Assembly: GCF_003885105.1 (NCBI RefSeq)
Contig: NZ_QWZQ01000014.1
Coordinates: forward strand, 1 to 64,000
DNA: 64,000 nt
Direction: 5' to 3'
Source of the DNA: Lactiplantibacillus garii
Lineage (GTDB): Bacteria; Bacillota; Bacilli; Lactobacillales; Lactobacillaceae
The first letter of the stretch is position 1. Each line of letters begins with the position of its first letter. The notes beneath the pieces are model-generated. The model did not search any database, was not told where the DNA came from, and saw only the letters and a program-made list of their open reading frames with translations. Positions 1-7,809 of this stretch are shown here, in pieces. The translations under genes and the position numbers were made by a program.

Positions 1-51
1 TCAGTTTATGGTTACGGACTCGAAGTCCAAGGGGCTATGTGTGATCTTTAG
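1..51 (+). CDS. Possible 3' end of a CDS cut by the window edge
   Basis: Frame 1 is open from the first base to a TAG at 49-51 and would encode 16 residues ending AMCDL. It lies before a strong hairpin at 79-111 that could end its transcript. Too little is visible to name a family, and frame 2 is also open here for a similar distance, so this may be chance. Confidence 0.2.
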   Translation, partial: SVYGYGLEVQGAMCDL

Positions 52-74
52 CTCCACATATTCCACTGTAATTC

Positions 75-111
75 AAAAAGCTCTGTAAAACCGTTTTGGT
101 TTTACAGAGCT
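75..111 (-). terminator. Terminator hairpin for the DUF1054 gene
   Basis: A perfect 14-bp inverted repeat (arms 79-92 and 98-111, 5-nt loop). The A-tract at 75-79 becomes a U-tract on the minus strand, so it suits the gene at 173-787. It could also stop rightward transcription. Confidence 0.75.
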
Positions 112-130
112 AATCTTAGTATGTTTTGTG

Positions 131-172
131 TCTCCGCACAATTATTGCCGAAACGTGCGCCAAAAGTCGCCC
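131..172. repeat. Dispersed intergenic repeat, copy 1 (tail part)
   Basis: The segment with the core GAAACGTGCG (150-159) and the preceding ATTATTG recurs at about 9118-9136 and 48837-48855. In the other two copies it follows a GAGGCTGTGAC hairpin; here it follows a different hairpin. The function is unknown. Confidence 0.5.
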
Positions 173-787
173 CTACGCTTCCATAGCCATCATCATGGCA
201 CCGTAGAGCGGCATTAACGTTGTAAACGTTTCTAAGATGTAGGCCTCTAAAGCGGCCGGCTGATCAAAAAGCGGATCCGCTTTGAATAAACTGCGCCCCA
301 CGACTAATTCCGTGTGTTTGTACTGGTTAAACTTTTGAACGGTCGCCGCCACGTTCTCTTGATTAAGGGGAGAAGTCGTTGGGGCTCCGTGATTAGCCGT
401 TAGGACGTAATCAGCCGGAAGGGCTTCTAATAACGTGGCCAGTTCGACTGCCGTTAGTTTTCCCTGCACGCTGGGTTTACATTCATCTAGAATATCAAAA
501 TACATGAATAACCGGTCCGGCCAAAATCCCAATTCAAAATGCGGCCACGCTTTATAACTACGCTTATTTTGACTAAACGCGATCCAGGTATCCACCGGTG
601 GATTTTTAAACCGCCGCTGGTGCTTCGCAACGTGACCGTAAAACGGTTGTCCGTTTTGGGGTTGCAAGGTCGCAATAATTTTGGGGGCTAACGCCTCAAA
701 CTTTGGATCAAGTACCGTCTTGATCAGGTGCATCCGCCCCGCCAGCGTGGGGTCGTCAAAAGTCGCAAAATCACTTCTTACAAACAT
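173..787 (-). CDS. DUF1054 (UPF0637, YktB-like) protein
   Basis: A 204-residue soluble protein matching the YktB/UPF0637 family in length and motifs. The conserved block around residues 54-85 (KHQRRFKN, DTWIAFS, KRSYKAWPHFELG) is the family hallmark. No signal peptide or membrane segment is seen. The biochemical role of this family is not established. A GAGGG Shine-Dalgarno lies 8 nt before the ATG. The gene is monocistronic, divergent from the YueI-like gene at 940 and closed by the hairpin at 75-111. Confidence 0.85.
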   Translation of the reverse strand: MFVRSDFATFDDPTLAGRMHLIKTVLDPKFEALAPKIIATLQPQNGQPFYGHVAKHQRRFKNPPVDTWIAFSQNKRSYKAWPHFELGFWPDRLFMYFDILDECKPSVQGKLTAVELATLLEALPADYVLTANHGAPTTSPLNQENVAATVQKFNQYKHTELVVGRSLFKADPLFDQPAALEAYILETFTTLMPLYGAMMMAMEA

Positions 788-939
788 CTGCTCATCCCTC
801 GTTTCATAGTTAGCTTAACAGTACCCCACTTAGAGCCAAACTGCAAAGCCGTTTTGAACCACCCTTTTACGGTTCTCCATCGCTATTCACCGGGGAACAT
901 GCTACAATGAATGAATAATCAAAGAAAGGATGTTAGACA

Positions 940-1398
940 ATGGCTGATAAAGAACAAGCACCGGTTGATCGCATTCAGACCGCCATGCACGGGACGCCAA
1001 AGTTGCATCCCGACGAACAACGCAAGTACCTGGGAACTTTCCGTGAACGCGTAGACGTGGCGGTTACGGTCTACCAATTAAAACGGGCCCACTACGTTGA
1101 TGAAATGAGTCAGGCCTTTGCGGCGCACCCGGATTACCAGCTCTATATCAACGGTAACCTGGATCAGGATTTCATCGGGCCGTACATTAAGGCGGCTAGC
1201 CAGGCCAGCGTTCAGTTCACCATCAAAACGGACGACATTTACGGGACCGCCGATGACAACTACGCGCTGGTCTTTACCGCTAATACCGCCATTAACCAGG
1301 ACGTGATCGACGTTCAAAAGCGGTACCAGCCGGAACCCTGTGACGCCAGGCCGGCCAAGTCCCACGGTCTGTTGGGCAAATTAAAACGACTATTCTAA
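940..1398 (+). CDS. YueI-like DUF1694 protein
   Basis: A 152-residue protein resembling the DUF1694/YueI family, recognised from the N-terminal pattern (HGTPKLHPDEQRKYLGTFRE) and a central NYALVFTA strand near residues 107-114. The function of the family is unknown. The C-terminus is basic (LLGKLKRLF). An AAAGAAAGG Shine-Dalgarno precedes the ATG. A TACAAT at 903-908 may be its -10 element. It is transcribed alone and followed by a strong terminator at 1421-1472. Confidence 0.8.
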   Translation: MADKEQAPVDRIQTAMHGTPKLHPDEQRKYLGTFRERVDVAVTVYQLKRAHYVDEMSQAFAAHPDYQLYINGNLDQDFIGPYIKAASQASVQFTIKTDDIYGTADDNYALVFTANTAINQDVIDVQKRYQPEPCDARPAKSHGLLGKLKRLF

Positions 1399-1420
1399 TA
1401 CGCAGAAACTGCTAGCAATC

Positions 1421-1472
1421 CAAGCTAAGATTCTCAGACAAAGCTTCTGAGTAGTCTTAGCTTGTTTTTTTT
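1421..1472 (+). terminator. Rho-independent terminator of the YueI-like gene
   Basis: A two-part hairpin: 10-bp outer stem 1421-1430/1455-1464 and inner stem CTCAGA/TCTGAG, followed by eight T residues. Confidence 0.85.
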
Positions 1473-1525
1473 ACCGGTCCCAGAACGTGTTCGACTGATT
1501 AAAACTACTTCTCGGAGAAATCAAA

Positions 1526-2536
1526 ATGTTTATTAACGTTGCTTCAAAAGCACAACCCCTATTTAAGGCGTATCCCCAAGTAGCTGATAGCGCCGTCGCT
1601 AAACAACTCACACAGGCCAACCCGTTATTTTCGTGGCACGCCAATTATTTAACGGTCAACCGTAAAAAGACCGTCATTATGACTCATGATGCCAGCACGC
1701 TGACCATCGTCTTAACGGACGTGAACGCGAAAAACCGGCACCAGCTCGCGGACCGTTTCTGGGTACAACTGCAACTCCTCTGGCAACAAAATGAACTACC
1801 AGCCGCCGCTTTCACCGCCTACCGTCAAGTGGCCGGTGACTGGCAAATCAATAAGACCATTAATCGTAGCTTGCTCGGCTATACCACGGAATACACTAGT
1901 GATTTAAAGTGGTGGTTAACCAACGGCTTCCCCCAGTTTAATCCGGATGCCTACGTGCAGCAATTATCCCAGATCCAGCGGAAAGACGCCGAAGGGCAGC
2001 CCGTTACGGCCCGTGACCTTCCCACCCAGTTGGCCGTGACCAACTTAAAATGGCACGCCACGGCCCCCACCAATACCACCGCTTTAAAAGCAATTTGGAA
2101 ACAATTAGCAACGCTTGACCAGCAAACCACCGGCTTACTGGATGAAGGTGATACGCAAAAACTAGATGATCACGTTGAGCAAATCCAACGGACAAATCAG
2201 CAACCCATTAATTGGTTTATTAAAGCAATTCAAACCGATTACAGTGCCAAAACCATCACGAACTACCGCAAAGCATTAGAATTTTATTTAAACGAGTACC
2301 TTGCATACCACCTCACCACCCTCCGTAGTCCCGATGCCACGAACGTTGGCGAATTGTTCTTGCACGGTGTAAGCGAGACTGAACTGAAACGGACGCGCCG
2401 CAGCACCGCTCGCTTGTATCAGTTCTTACAACAAAACGGCCTCATTAGTGCCGCGGACCTCCGAACCGCTAAACAGGATTTAAAGGGCAGCGTCGACTCC
2501 GTCCTGGCCGGTTTTGACTTCTACGACCCTTTTTAA
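1526..2536 (+). CDS. DUF6933-like protein with an uncharacterised C-terminal half
   Basis: A 336-residue soluble protein. The first about 150 residues resemble the DUF6933 pattern: FINV start, FSWHANYLTVNRKKT near residue 35, and a later NRSLLGYTTEY motif. The remaining about 180 residues (KTITNYRKALEFYLNEYL, a helical region) were not recognised and may be a separate domain. A CGGAGAAA Shine-Dalgarno lies upstream of the ATG. The gene stands alone between terminators at 1421-1472 and 2600-2645. No function can be assigned; confidence is in the gene, less in the domain name. Confidence 0.7.
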   Translation: MFINVASKAQPLFKAYPQVADSAVAKQLTQANPLFSWHANYLTVNRKKTVIMTHDASTLTIVLTDVNAKNRHQLADRFWVQLQLLWQQNELPAAAFTAYRQVAGDWQINKTINRSLLGYTTEYTSDLKWWLTNGFPQFNPDAYVQQLSQIQRKDAEGQPVTARDLPTQLAVTNLKWHATAPTNTTALKAIWKQLATLDQQTTGLLDEGDTQKLDDHVEQIQRTNQQPINWFIKAIQTDYSAKTITNYRKALEFYLNEYLAYHLTTLRSPDATNVGELFLHGVSETELKRTRRSTARLYQFLQQNGLISAADLRTAKQDLKGSVDSVLAGFDFYDPF

Positions 2537-2599
2537 GTCTTGACCAGCCGCGCAAACTTTTGATGTGAATGAGCTAGGATCCATACATTCCACCTACTT

Positions 2600-2645
2600 A
2601 AAGAACCGTCACTATTCCAAAAACTAGGAATAGTGACGGTTCTTT
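2600..2645. terminator. Bidirectional terminator between convergent genes
   Basis: A perfect 19-bp inverted repeat (2600-2618/2627-2645) with an 8-nt loop, between the end of the DUF6933-like gene and the end of gshAB. U-runs are short on both sides. Confidence 0.75.
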
Positions 2646-2681
2646 AACGTTCTGGTTTATGACTGCGTTTTTAGCCGGTTT

Positions 2682-4940
2682 CTACGATTGACTGCTCTTA
2701 AACAGTTCGTCCAACAACCGGCCCGCTACTGGCTGACTGTCACCAAACATTGGAAAGACGTGCGGGTACAAAAACGGTGCGGCGTGAATCCCTAAGTACA
2801 CCGCCATCTCGGGGTGTTCGGGCGTCAGCTCCGCGTACAAGTTCGGAATCATCACGTCCACGCCGGCCACGTTTAGTTGTAAGTCGGCGACTAACTGTTC
2901 AACCGCGTGCACGTAGGATGCGTGCATATCGTCCGTCGCGTCAAGAACGTCGGCACCGTTTCCGAAGGTGGCGTCTTCCCGTAACAAAAGCTGTGTTCCC
3001 CGTCCAACCACTGAATCTAAGTCCAAGTGATACGATTCCAAACGGTACCGTTCGACCGTACCCAGTTTAACTTCCGATTGTGGGAACGTGAACGCACTCC
3101 CCCGTAATGGCCGGGCGTTCTTATTGTCTAACAACGTTTGCACCGTTGAACGACCATCCCCGACCACGTTAGCTGGAATCCGTTCCACCACGGCTTGGAC
3201 CTTGCCACCAATGACCAAAAAGCGGTAACTGGACGCGACGATCAACTCTTCGGCCATGACCGACTTAGTTTGTTCAAAGAGTTGGCGTACGACCTGTTCA
3301 AATAGTTGCCGCCGTGGCATGATTCTGAAAGCAACGACCTTACGCGACTGGTCAGTGGCTTTTAAAACGATCCCACCTTCCGCCACGAAGCGGTCATAAT
3401 CATCGATCAACTGGTTGGCCGACCGGTACGTCTGGGACGCCGGTACTTGTACCCCGTGTTCCGCCATGACCTGTTTGGCGGCGACTTTGTGTTTCAAAAC
3501 GGTCGTTAACGCCTGCGGATTTAGGTCAGTCCCGCTGCCATTGACCACCAGTTGGGCCTGATTTCGGTGCGTCAAGCGTAATATGTTGGCCCGGGCATCC
3601 ACCACGTTAACTTGAATTCCCCGCGCTAGGGCCTGTTGGGCCAATAACTGGCTGGACAAATCTAGGTTAGTAAATCCAGGCAGCTCAAACGGCCGCTGGG
3701 TGGCCGCCACCTGAAACCGTTGTGCACGCTGGTTCGCCCACGCCAACGGCTCTTTTTGGCTGGCTACCTGGGCACTCGGGGTCTGCTTAGGATCACGGAC
3801 CCGTTTCTTAAGGTAGTCCAGTAGCACGCCGTCACTGTTGGGCAATCCGTACTTAGTCACAAAGTGGTGTAACGCATCGAGAACCTGAATTGCAGGTACC
3901 GCCTGGGCACTCGCAGTCGTCGGATTCTCCCCGGTGACCTGGGCCGCTAATTGGTCGGCCTGCGCACTAACTTGGGCGACCATGGCAGTCGGTAACGCTG
4001 GCATCATCACAAAGTAACTGGCTAATAACCGTAAAAATTCAACCGCGTTTTGATCGACACCCACCGCGCTAGTTGGGTCAAGGTCCAACCCGCGAAATTC
4101 CAAGTAGTAGACTCCTTGACGGGCCAACGTCGTTAACTGGCCGGTACTCCGGAACCGCACCGGACCATCAAAGTCACTGATCGACAATAAGTCCTTTTTA
4201 CGGACGTCCGCTTGCAATTTTGCCACGTAACGGTCAATCGACGTATAGTCGCCCTTGACCTGGCTGTAGCGCCCCGCAAAGTTGTGAACGCTACTGCGTT
4301 GTCGTTTGGCCTTGTCGTCGGTCACGTTCAAAGTCGGGGTGGCACCAAACAGGTACTGGATCAACCAGTTCATCCGAACAAATCCCTGGGCGACCTTTAA
4401 ATAAACCGCGTTGCGAAAATCGACGTAGCTATCAAAGTGCTGGTGGAACGCTTCGGTGTACAACCGGGTAAACAACTGCTCATTAAAGCTCAAATTCACG
4501 TGCGTTCCGGTAGTCATCAACTTGTGAACATCATACTTGTTAGCGAGCGCTTGTTGCCGTTTAAAGCCCACCGCGTCCGTTTCAGCCAGCGGAATATCCG
4601 TTAACTTTTCTGGTAACACCGGGTTACTGGATAACGGCCACAAGTAGTCGCCCGCTGCCAGGGCCCGCCGCGCGGTCGTATTTAACCCGGTTAAGTACGC
4701 CATTAACGCGTTAACATCGGCGGTCGCCGGCGTCGTTAATTTTAATCGCGTTTGTGCAAAATCATTGTGAATTTGATGATTTTCAGACGGGGTCCCCAAC
4801 GCTTGGGGGTACGGTTGCGTCGACAGGTGCCCGCTACCGTCGACCCGCTGCATGGTGACTTCCAAGCCTAAATTCGAATGGCTCACGAGCGGAACCAAGT
4901 GATACTCGGTAATTGCTTTACCAATGGCGTCTAATTCCAT
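2682..4940 (-). CDS. gshAB: Bifunctional glutamate-cysteine ligase / glutathione synthetase
   Basis: Makes glutathione from Glu, Cys and Gly with one two-domain enzyme (GshAB/GshF type). The N-terminal about 480 residues look like gamma-glutamylcysteine ligase (SHSNLGLEVTMQ near the start, SSNPVLP, THVNLSFNE). The C-terminal about 270 residues form an ATP-grasp domain (ILRLTHRNQAQL, GGIVLKATDQS, VVGDGRSTVQ, VAGVDVM). The longest frame starts at 4958, but an AGGA motif lies 9 nt before the ATG at 4940, so 752 residues is preferred and fits the family. It diverges from rarA. It probably serves redox and stress protection; the cysteine source is not visible here. Confidence 0.9.
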   Translation of the reverse strand: MELDAIGKAITEYHLVPLVSHSNLGLEVTMQRVDGSGHLSTQPYPQALGTPSENHQIHNDFAQTRLKLTTPATADVNALMAYLTGLNTTARRALAAGDYLWPLSSNPVLPEKLTDIPLAETDAVGFKRQQALANKYDVHKLMTTGTHVNLSFNEQLFTRLYTEAFHQHFDSYVDFRNAVYLKVAQGFVRMNWLIQYLFGATPTLNVTDDKAKRQRSSVHNFAGRYSQVKGDYTSIDRYVAKLQADVRKKDLLSISDFDGPVRFRSTGQLTTLARQGVYYLEFRGLDLDPTSAVGVDQNAVEFLRLLASYFVMMPALPTAMVAQVSAQADQLAAQVTGENPTTASAQAVPAIQVLDALHHFVTKYGLPNSDGVLLDYLKKRVRDPKQTPSAQVASQKEPLAWANQRAQRFQVAATQRPFELPGFTNLDLSSQLLAQQALARGIQVNVVDARANILRLTHRNQAQLVVNGSGTDLNPQALTTVLKHKVAAKQVMAEHGVQVPASQTYRSANQLIDDYDRFVAEGGIVLKATDQSRKVVAFRIMPRRQLFEQVVRQLFEQTKSVMAEELIVASSYRFLVIGGKVQAVVERIPANVVGDGRSTVQTLLDNKNARPLRGSAFTFPQSEVKLGTVERYRLESYHLDLDSVVGRGTQLLLREDATFGNGADVLDATDDMHASYVHAVEQLVADLQLNVAGVDVMIPNLYAELTPEHPEMAVYLGIHAAPFLYPHVFPMFGDSQPVAGRLLDELFKSSQS

Positions 4941-5018
4941 TTGGATCAATCCTATCATTTTTATTTTATGATTACTGTCACGGGCCTGAACCGATTGTTC
5001 GGTGTCCTCTTTCCTAAA

Positions 5019-5027
5019 TGCTATAAT
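5019..5027 (+). promoter_or_regulatory. Extended -10 promoter of rarA
   Basis: TGCTATAAT reads as an extended -10 (TG at 5019-5020, TATAAT at 5022-5027). No good -35 sits at 17 bp, which is usual for extended -10 promoters. It lies 35 bp before the chosen rarA start. Confidence 0.6.
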
Positions 5028-5061
5028 AATTAGGACTAGTTTTGCAAGGGAGGATTTTTGG

Positions 5062-6342
5062 ATGCAACAGCCATTAGCTTATCGGATGCGACCGAAAACC
5101 ATCGAAGACGTCGTTGGTCAGCAGCAACTCGTCGGTCCCGGTAAGATCATTGCACGCATGGTCACGGCCAAACGCCTGTCCTCAATGATCTTATACGGTC
5201 CCCCGGGTACTGGTAAAACCAGCATTGCCAGCGCAATCGCTGGTTCGACCAAGTACGCCTTTCGGATGCTCAACGCCGCCACCGATAGTAAAAAACAATT
5301 ACAAATCGTGGCCGAAGAGGCTAAAATGAGCGGTACGGTCATCTTATTACTGGATGAAATCCACCGTTTAGATAAAACCAAACAGGACTTTTTACTGCCC
5401 CACTTAGAGAGTGGGCGCATTATCTTGATCGGGGCAACGACCGAGAACCCCTACATTAGTATTAACCCGGCGATTCGCAGTCGGACGCAAATTTTTCAGG
5501 TGTTCCCGCTAACGGCTGATGATATTCAAAAAGCCGTTGAGCGGGCGTTAACGGATAAGACCAACGGACTCGGCAACTACCACGTGGACCTCGCCGATGC
5601 CGCCATGCACCACCTGTGTACTGCAACTAACGGGGACCTGCGTAGCGCGCTCAATGGTTTGGAATTAGCCGTGCTCTCCTCAACTCCGGATGCCGACGGG
5701 ACAATCAAGATCACGCAACCCGTTATCGAAGAATGTTTGCAAAAAAAGGCCTTGTCCGCTGATAAGGACGGTGACGCCCACTACGACGTTATCTCCGCGT
5801 TTCAAAAGTCCATTCGGGGTTCCGACGTCAACGCCGCCCTCCATTACTTGGCCCGCTTAGTCGAAGCTGGGGACCTGAAGAGCATCATGCGGCGCTTAAT
5901 GGTCATTGCTTACGAAGACGTCGGTATGGCCAATCCCCCCGCCTGTACCCACACGGTAATGGCCGTTCAAGCAGCTGATCAGTTAGGCTTCCCGGAAGCG
6001 CGCATTCCATTAGCCGACGCGGTCATTGAATTGGCCCTTTCGCCGAAGTCTAATTCAGGAATCAGTGCCATTGACGCGGCGTTAGCGACCGTTGAGAACG
6101 GTCATTACGGCGACATTCCGGCCGACTTGAAGGACGCCCACTACAAGGGTGCGGCAAAGCTCGGTCACGGAGTCGGCTACGACTTTCCGCACGACCACCC
6201 TGGTGACTGGGTGGCCCAACAGTATTTACCGGACGCCATTAAAGACGCGGAGTATTACCAACCCAAGGCCAACGGGCGCTACGAAGCGGCCCTTGGTGAA
6301 CAGTACCGCAAATTACTCAAAGCTAACGCCCGAAACCGCTAA
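5062..6342 (+). CDS. rarA: Replication-associated recombination AAA+ ATPase RarA/MgsA
   Basis: A clamp-loader-like AAA+ ATPase acting at stalled replication forks. With the start at 5062 it is 426 residues: Walker A GPPGTGKT at 46-53, Walker B LLLDEIHR near 96-102, sensor-1 GATTEN shortly after, and the RarA C-terminal helical domain (GDLRSALNGLE, YEDVGMANP). The start at 5062 follows AAGGGAGGA with ideal spacing. The longer frame starting at 5002 would lie upstream of the promoter -10, so it is rejected. A 6S RNA gene follows directly, an arrangement known in Firmicutes. Confidence 0.93.
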   Translation: MQQPLAYRMRPKTIEDVVGQQQLVGPGKIIARMVTAKRLSSMILYGPPGTGKTSIASAIAGSTKYAFRMLNAATDSKKQLQIVAEEAKMSGTVILLLDEIHRLDKTKQDFLLPHLESGRIILIGATTENPYISINPAIRSRTQIFQVFPLTADDIQKAVERALTDKTNGLGNYHVDLADAAMHHLCTATNGDLRSALNGLELAVLSSTPDADGTIKITQPVIEECLQKKALSADKDGDAHYDVISAFQKSIRGSDVNAALHYLARLVEAGDLKSIMRRLMVIAYEDVGMANPPACTHTVMAVQAADQLGFPEARIPLADAVIELALSPKSNSGISAIDAALATVENGHYGDIPADLKDAHYKGAAKLGHGVGYDFPHDHPGDWVAQQYLPDAIKDAEYYQPKANGRYEAALGEQYRKLLKANARNR

Positions 6343-6365
6343 CAAGTCGGCGCCTACGCGAATTA

Positions 6366-6394
6366 TTGCAACTTTTATTTTTGTATGCTAGACT
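6366..6394 (+). promoter_or_regulatory. Possible promoter of the 6S RNA gene
   Basis: TTGCAA (6366-6371) and TAGACT (6389-6394) are separated by 17 bp and lie just before the predicted RNA 5' end near 6400. Confidence 0.45.
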
Positions 6395-6399
6395 ATAAG

Positions 6400-6590
6400 T
6401 CGAAATTACTAAGGTGTGCGCATTGCCCTAAACAAAGTGTTGCCGAACAAGTAATTTAACTTTGGGAAGAGTGTTAGCTAATTATCATAACATGCCTTAT
6501 CCTTTGGTAGTTAGAGGATTAGTCAGCTCATCCCACCTGCGTTGAAGCGGGTCAATACTGAAGGGCGGTTAACGGCACTACTAGTTTTTC
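6400..6590 (+). ncRNA. ssrS: 6S RNA (RNA polymerase regulator)
   Basis: A 385-bp intergenic region after rarA holds no credible ORF but has complementary ends. AAATTACTAAGGTGTGC (6403-6419) pairs with GGCACTACTAGTTTTT (6574-6589), and ATTGCCC (6422-6428) pairs with GGGCGGTT (6563-6570), leaving a large internal bubble. This long interrupted rod of about 190 nt is the 6S RNA architecture, and a 6S gene beside rarA is known in Firmicutes. The RNA would bind housekeeping RNA polymerase in stationary phase. Exact ends are estimated. An alternative is another structured small RNA. Confidence 0.65.
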
Positions 6591-6638
6591 CGGAAGTTTA
6601 CTTCCGTAGGTCAGGACTCCGGTTCTGGCCGTTTTTTT
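6591..6638 (+). terminator. Terminator downstream of the 6S RNA
   Basis: A small hairpin CGGAAG-TTTA-CTTCCG (6591-6606) is followed by a stronger one (6609-6617/6622-6630, two G-T pairs) and eight T residues (6632-6639). Confidence 0.8.
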
Positions 6639-6742
6639 TAGCTTTTAGCGCGCCCTACTTTTCAGAAAATCAAGCCGTAATGGTTAGCGCAACGTTCCAA
6701 TTGCCAACACGCTACGGCCCTTAAAACTTGGAGGTTTTTTAT

Positions 6743-7027
6743 TTGATTACCCTATTACTAGTGGTCTACACCCTAATCGCTGCGTGGATCGGCTACTACC
6801 TATTCAGTCACCAATCCCGGCCATTTTTAACGTTTGATCCCACTAAAACTCCCACTGTTAAACACATTGCCCGCTATGGCGGCGGCCTCATGCTACTAGT
6901 CGCCGTTGGTAGTGCCGTTACCATTTTTATTCAGAGTACGGTTTGGATTGCCATCGTACTGGCCAGTGGTTGTTTGATCATGATGGCGATCGGTCTGCTT
7001 TTAGTTAGTTTTATGCAATTCCAGTAG
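6743..7027 (+). CDS. Small three-helix membrane protein, function unknown
   Basis: 94 residues from the TTG at 6743, with about three hydrophobic segments (near residues 2-22, 46-65 and 67-90). The TTG at 6728 is part of the GGAGG Shine-Dalgarno (6730-6734), which sits 8 nt before the TTG at 6743, so the shorter form is preferred. It lies 66 bp upstream of the universal stress protein gene. I do not recognise the family; similar small proteins are common in lactobacilli. Confidence 0.65.
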   Translation: MITLLLVVYTLIAAWIGYYLFSHQSRPFLTFDPTKTPTVKHIARYGGGLMLLVAVGSAVTIFIQSTVWIAIVLASGCLIMMAIGLLLVSFMQFQ

Positions 7028-7093
7028 AAAACGCTTTTTATTTGTTACGAAAACCTTTACAATATAGGTATAAAGTATTGAGGGGTGAGAATC

Positions 7094-7576
7094 ATGTTAC
7101 AACAATACCAACACATCTTAGTTCCCGTTGACGGTTCTTATGAAGCGGAATTAGCATTCAAAAAAGCGGTCGCCGTGGCCAAACGTAACGGGCCTAAAGC
7201 GTCCGTGCACATGGTGCATGTCGTGGATACCCGGGCATTCCAAAACATCTCGAGCTTTGACACCACGATGGTTGAACAAGTGACGGATACCGCCCAAAAG
7301 ACTCTGGATAAATACGTTGCCGAAGCCAAGGCGGACGGCTTAGAAAACGTCGACTATTCAATTGAATACGGCGCACCTAAGACCATCATTGCCCGCGACG
7401 TTCCTAAGGATTTGGGCATTGATTTGATTATGATCGGGGCCACCGGTTTAAACGCCGTGGAACGGTTACTGATCGGGTCCGTGACTGAATACGTGACCCG
7501 AATGGCCGTATGCGACGTACTGGTTGTTCGGACCGACTTGGAAAACAAACCCGCACCTAAACCTAAGAAAAAATAA
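7094..7576 (+). CDS. Universal stress protein UspA family
   Basis: A 160-residue cytoplasmic Usp domain. The N-terminal strand reads YQHILVPVDGS, and the ATP-binding signature G-2X-G-9X-G-S/T is visible as GATG...IGSVT near residues 119-135. It probably binds ATP and helps stress survival. A basic, Pro/Lys-rich tail (KPAPKPKKK) extends the usual domain. The ATG at 7094 lies 5 nt after AGGGGTGA; the in-frame GTG at 7085 is inside that Shine-Dalgarno and is rejected. A strong terminator follows. Confidence 0.9.
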   Translation: MLQQYQHILVPVDGSYEAELAFKKAVAVAKRNGPKASVHMVHVVDTRAFQNISSFDTTMVEQVTDTAQKTLDKYVAEAKADGLENVDYSIEYGAPKTIIARDVPKDLGIDLIMIGATGLNAVERLLIGSVTEYVTRMAVCDVLVVRTDLENKPAPKPKKK

Positions 7577-7586
7577 TGATTGATGC

Positions 7587-7630
7587 AAATAAGCCACCCG
7601 TGATTTTAAAAAATCACGGGTGGCTTATTT
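7587..7630 (+). terminator. Terminator of the Usp gene
   Basis: A 21-bp inverted repeat (7587-7607/7610-7630) with a GC-rich middle (GCCACCCGTGA) and T-rich 3' end. Confidence 0.8.
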
Positions 7631-7697
7631 TGGTTACGGCACACGGCATAAAAGATTTCAACTAAATTTATCCCACCTAATTCAAGCTACGGACAAT

Positions 7698-7735
7698 ACT
7701 TACCTTTTAGTGGGTATCGTACTTTAAAGTGGGTA
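7698..7735. promoter_or_regulatory. Possible operator in front of the MFS gene
   Basis: AGTGGGTA occurs twice 19 bp apart (7709-7716 and 7728-7735). The first copy is part of the imperfect palindrome TACTTAC-N6-GTGGGTA; the second follows the palindrome ACTTTAAAGT (7721-7730). The sites abut the -35. Such ACTT...AAGT palindromes recall HxlR/MarR-type operators; the regulator is not in this window. Confidence 0.4.
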
Positions 7736-7736
7736 C

Positions 7737-7764
7737 TTGTTGATCAGTAACTTGCTAGTATAAT
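7737..7764 (+). promoter_or_regulatory. Promoter of the MFS gene
   Basis: TTGTTG (7737-7742), 16-bp spacer, TATAAT (7759-7764). Confidence 0.65.
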
Positions 7765-7809
7765 CATCAATTGTCATACAATTACAAAACAACTCAAGGA
7801 GGGTTCATG

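Noticed and set aside
1078-1365. Minus-strand ORF inside the YueI-like gene
   Set aside because: Shadow of the real gene; no start signals.
6542-6724. 60-codon plus-strand ORF between rarA and the small membrane protein gene
   Set aside because: It runs through the 3' arm of the 6S RNA candidate and a strong terminator and has no Shine-Dalgarno.
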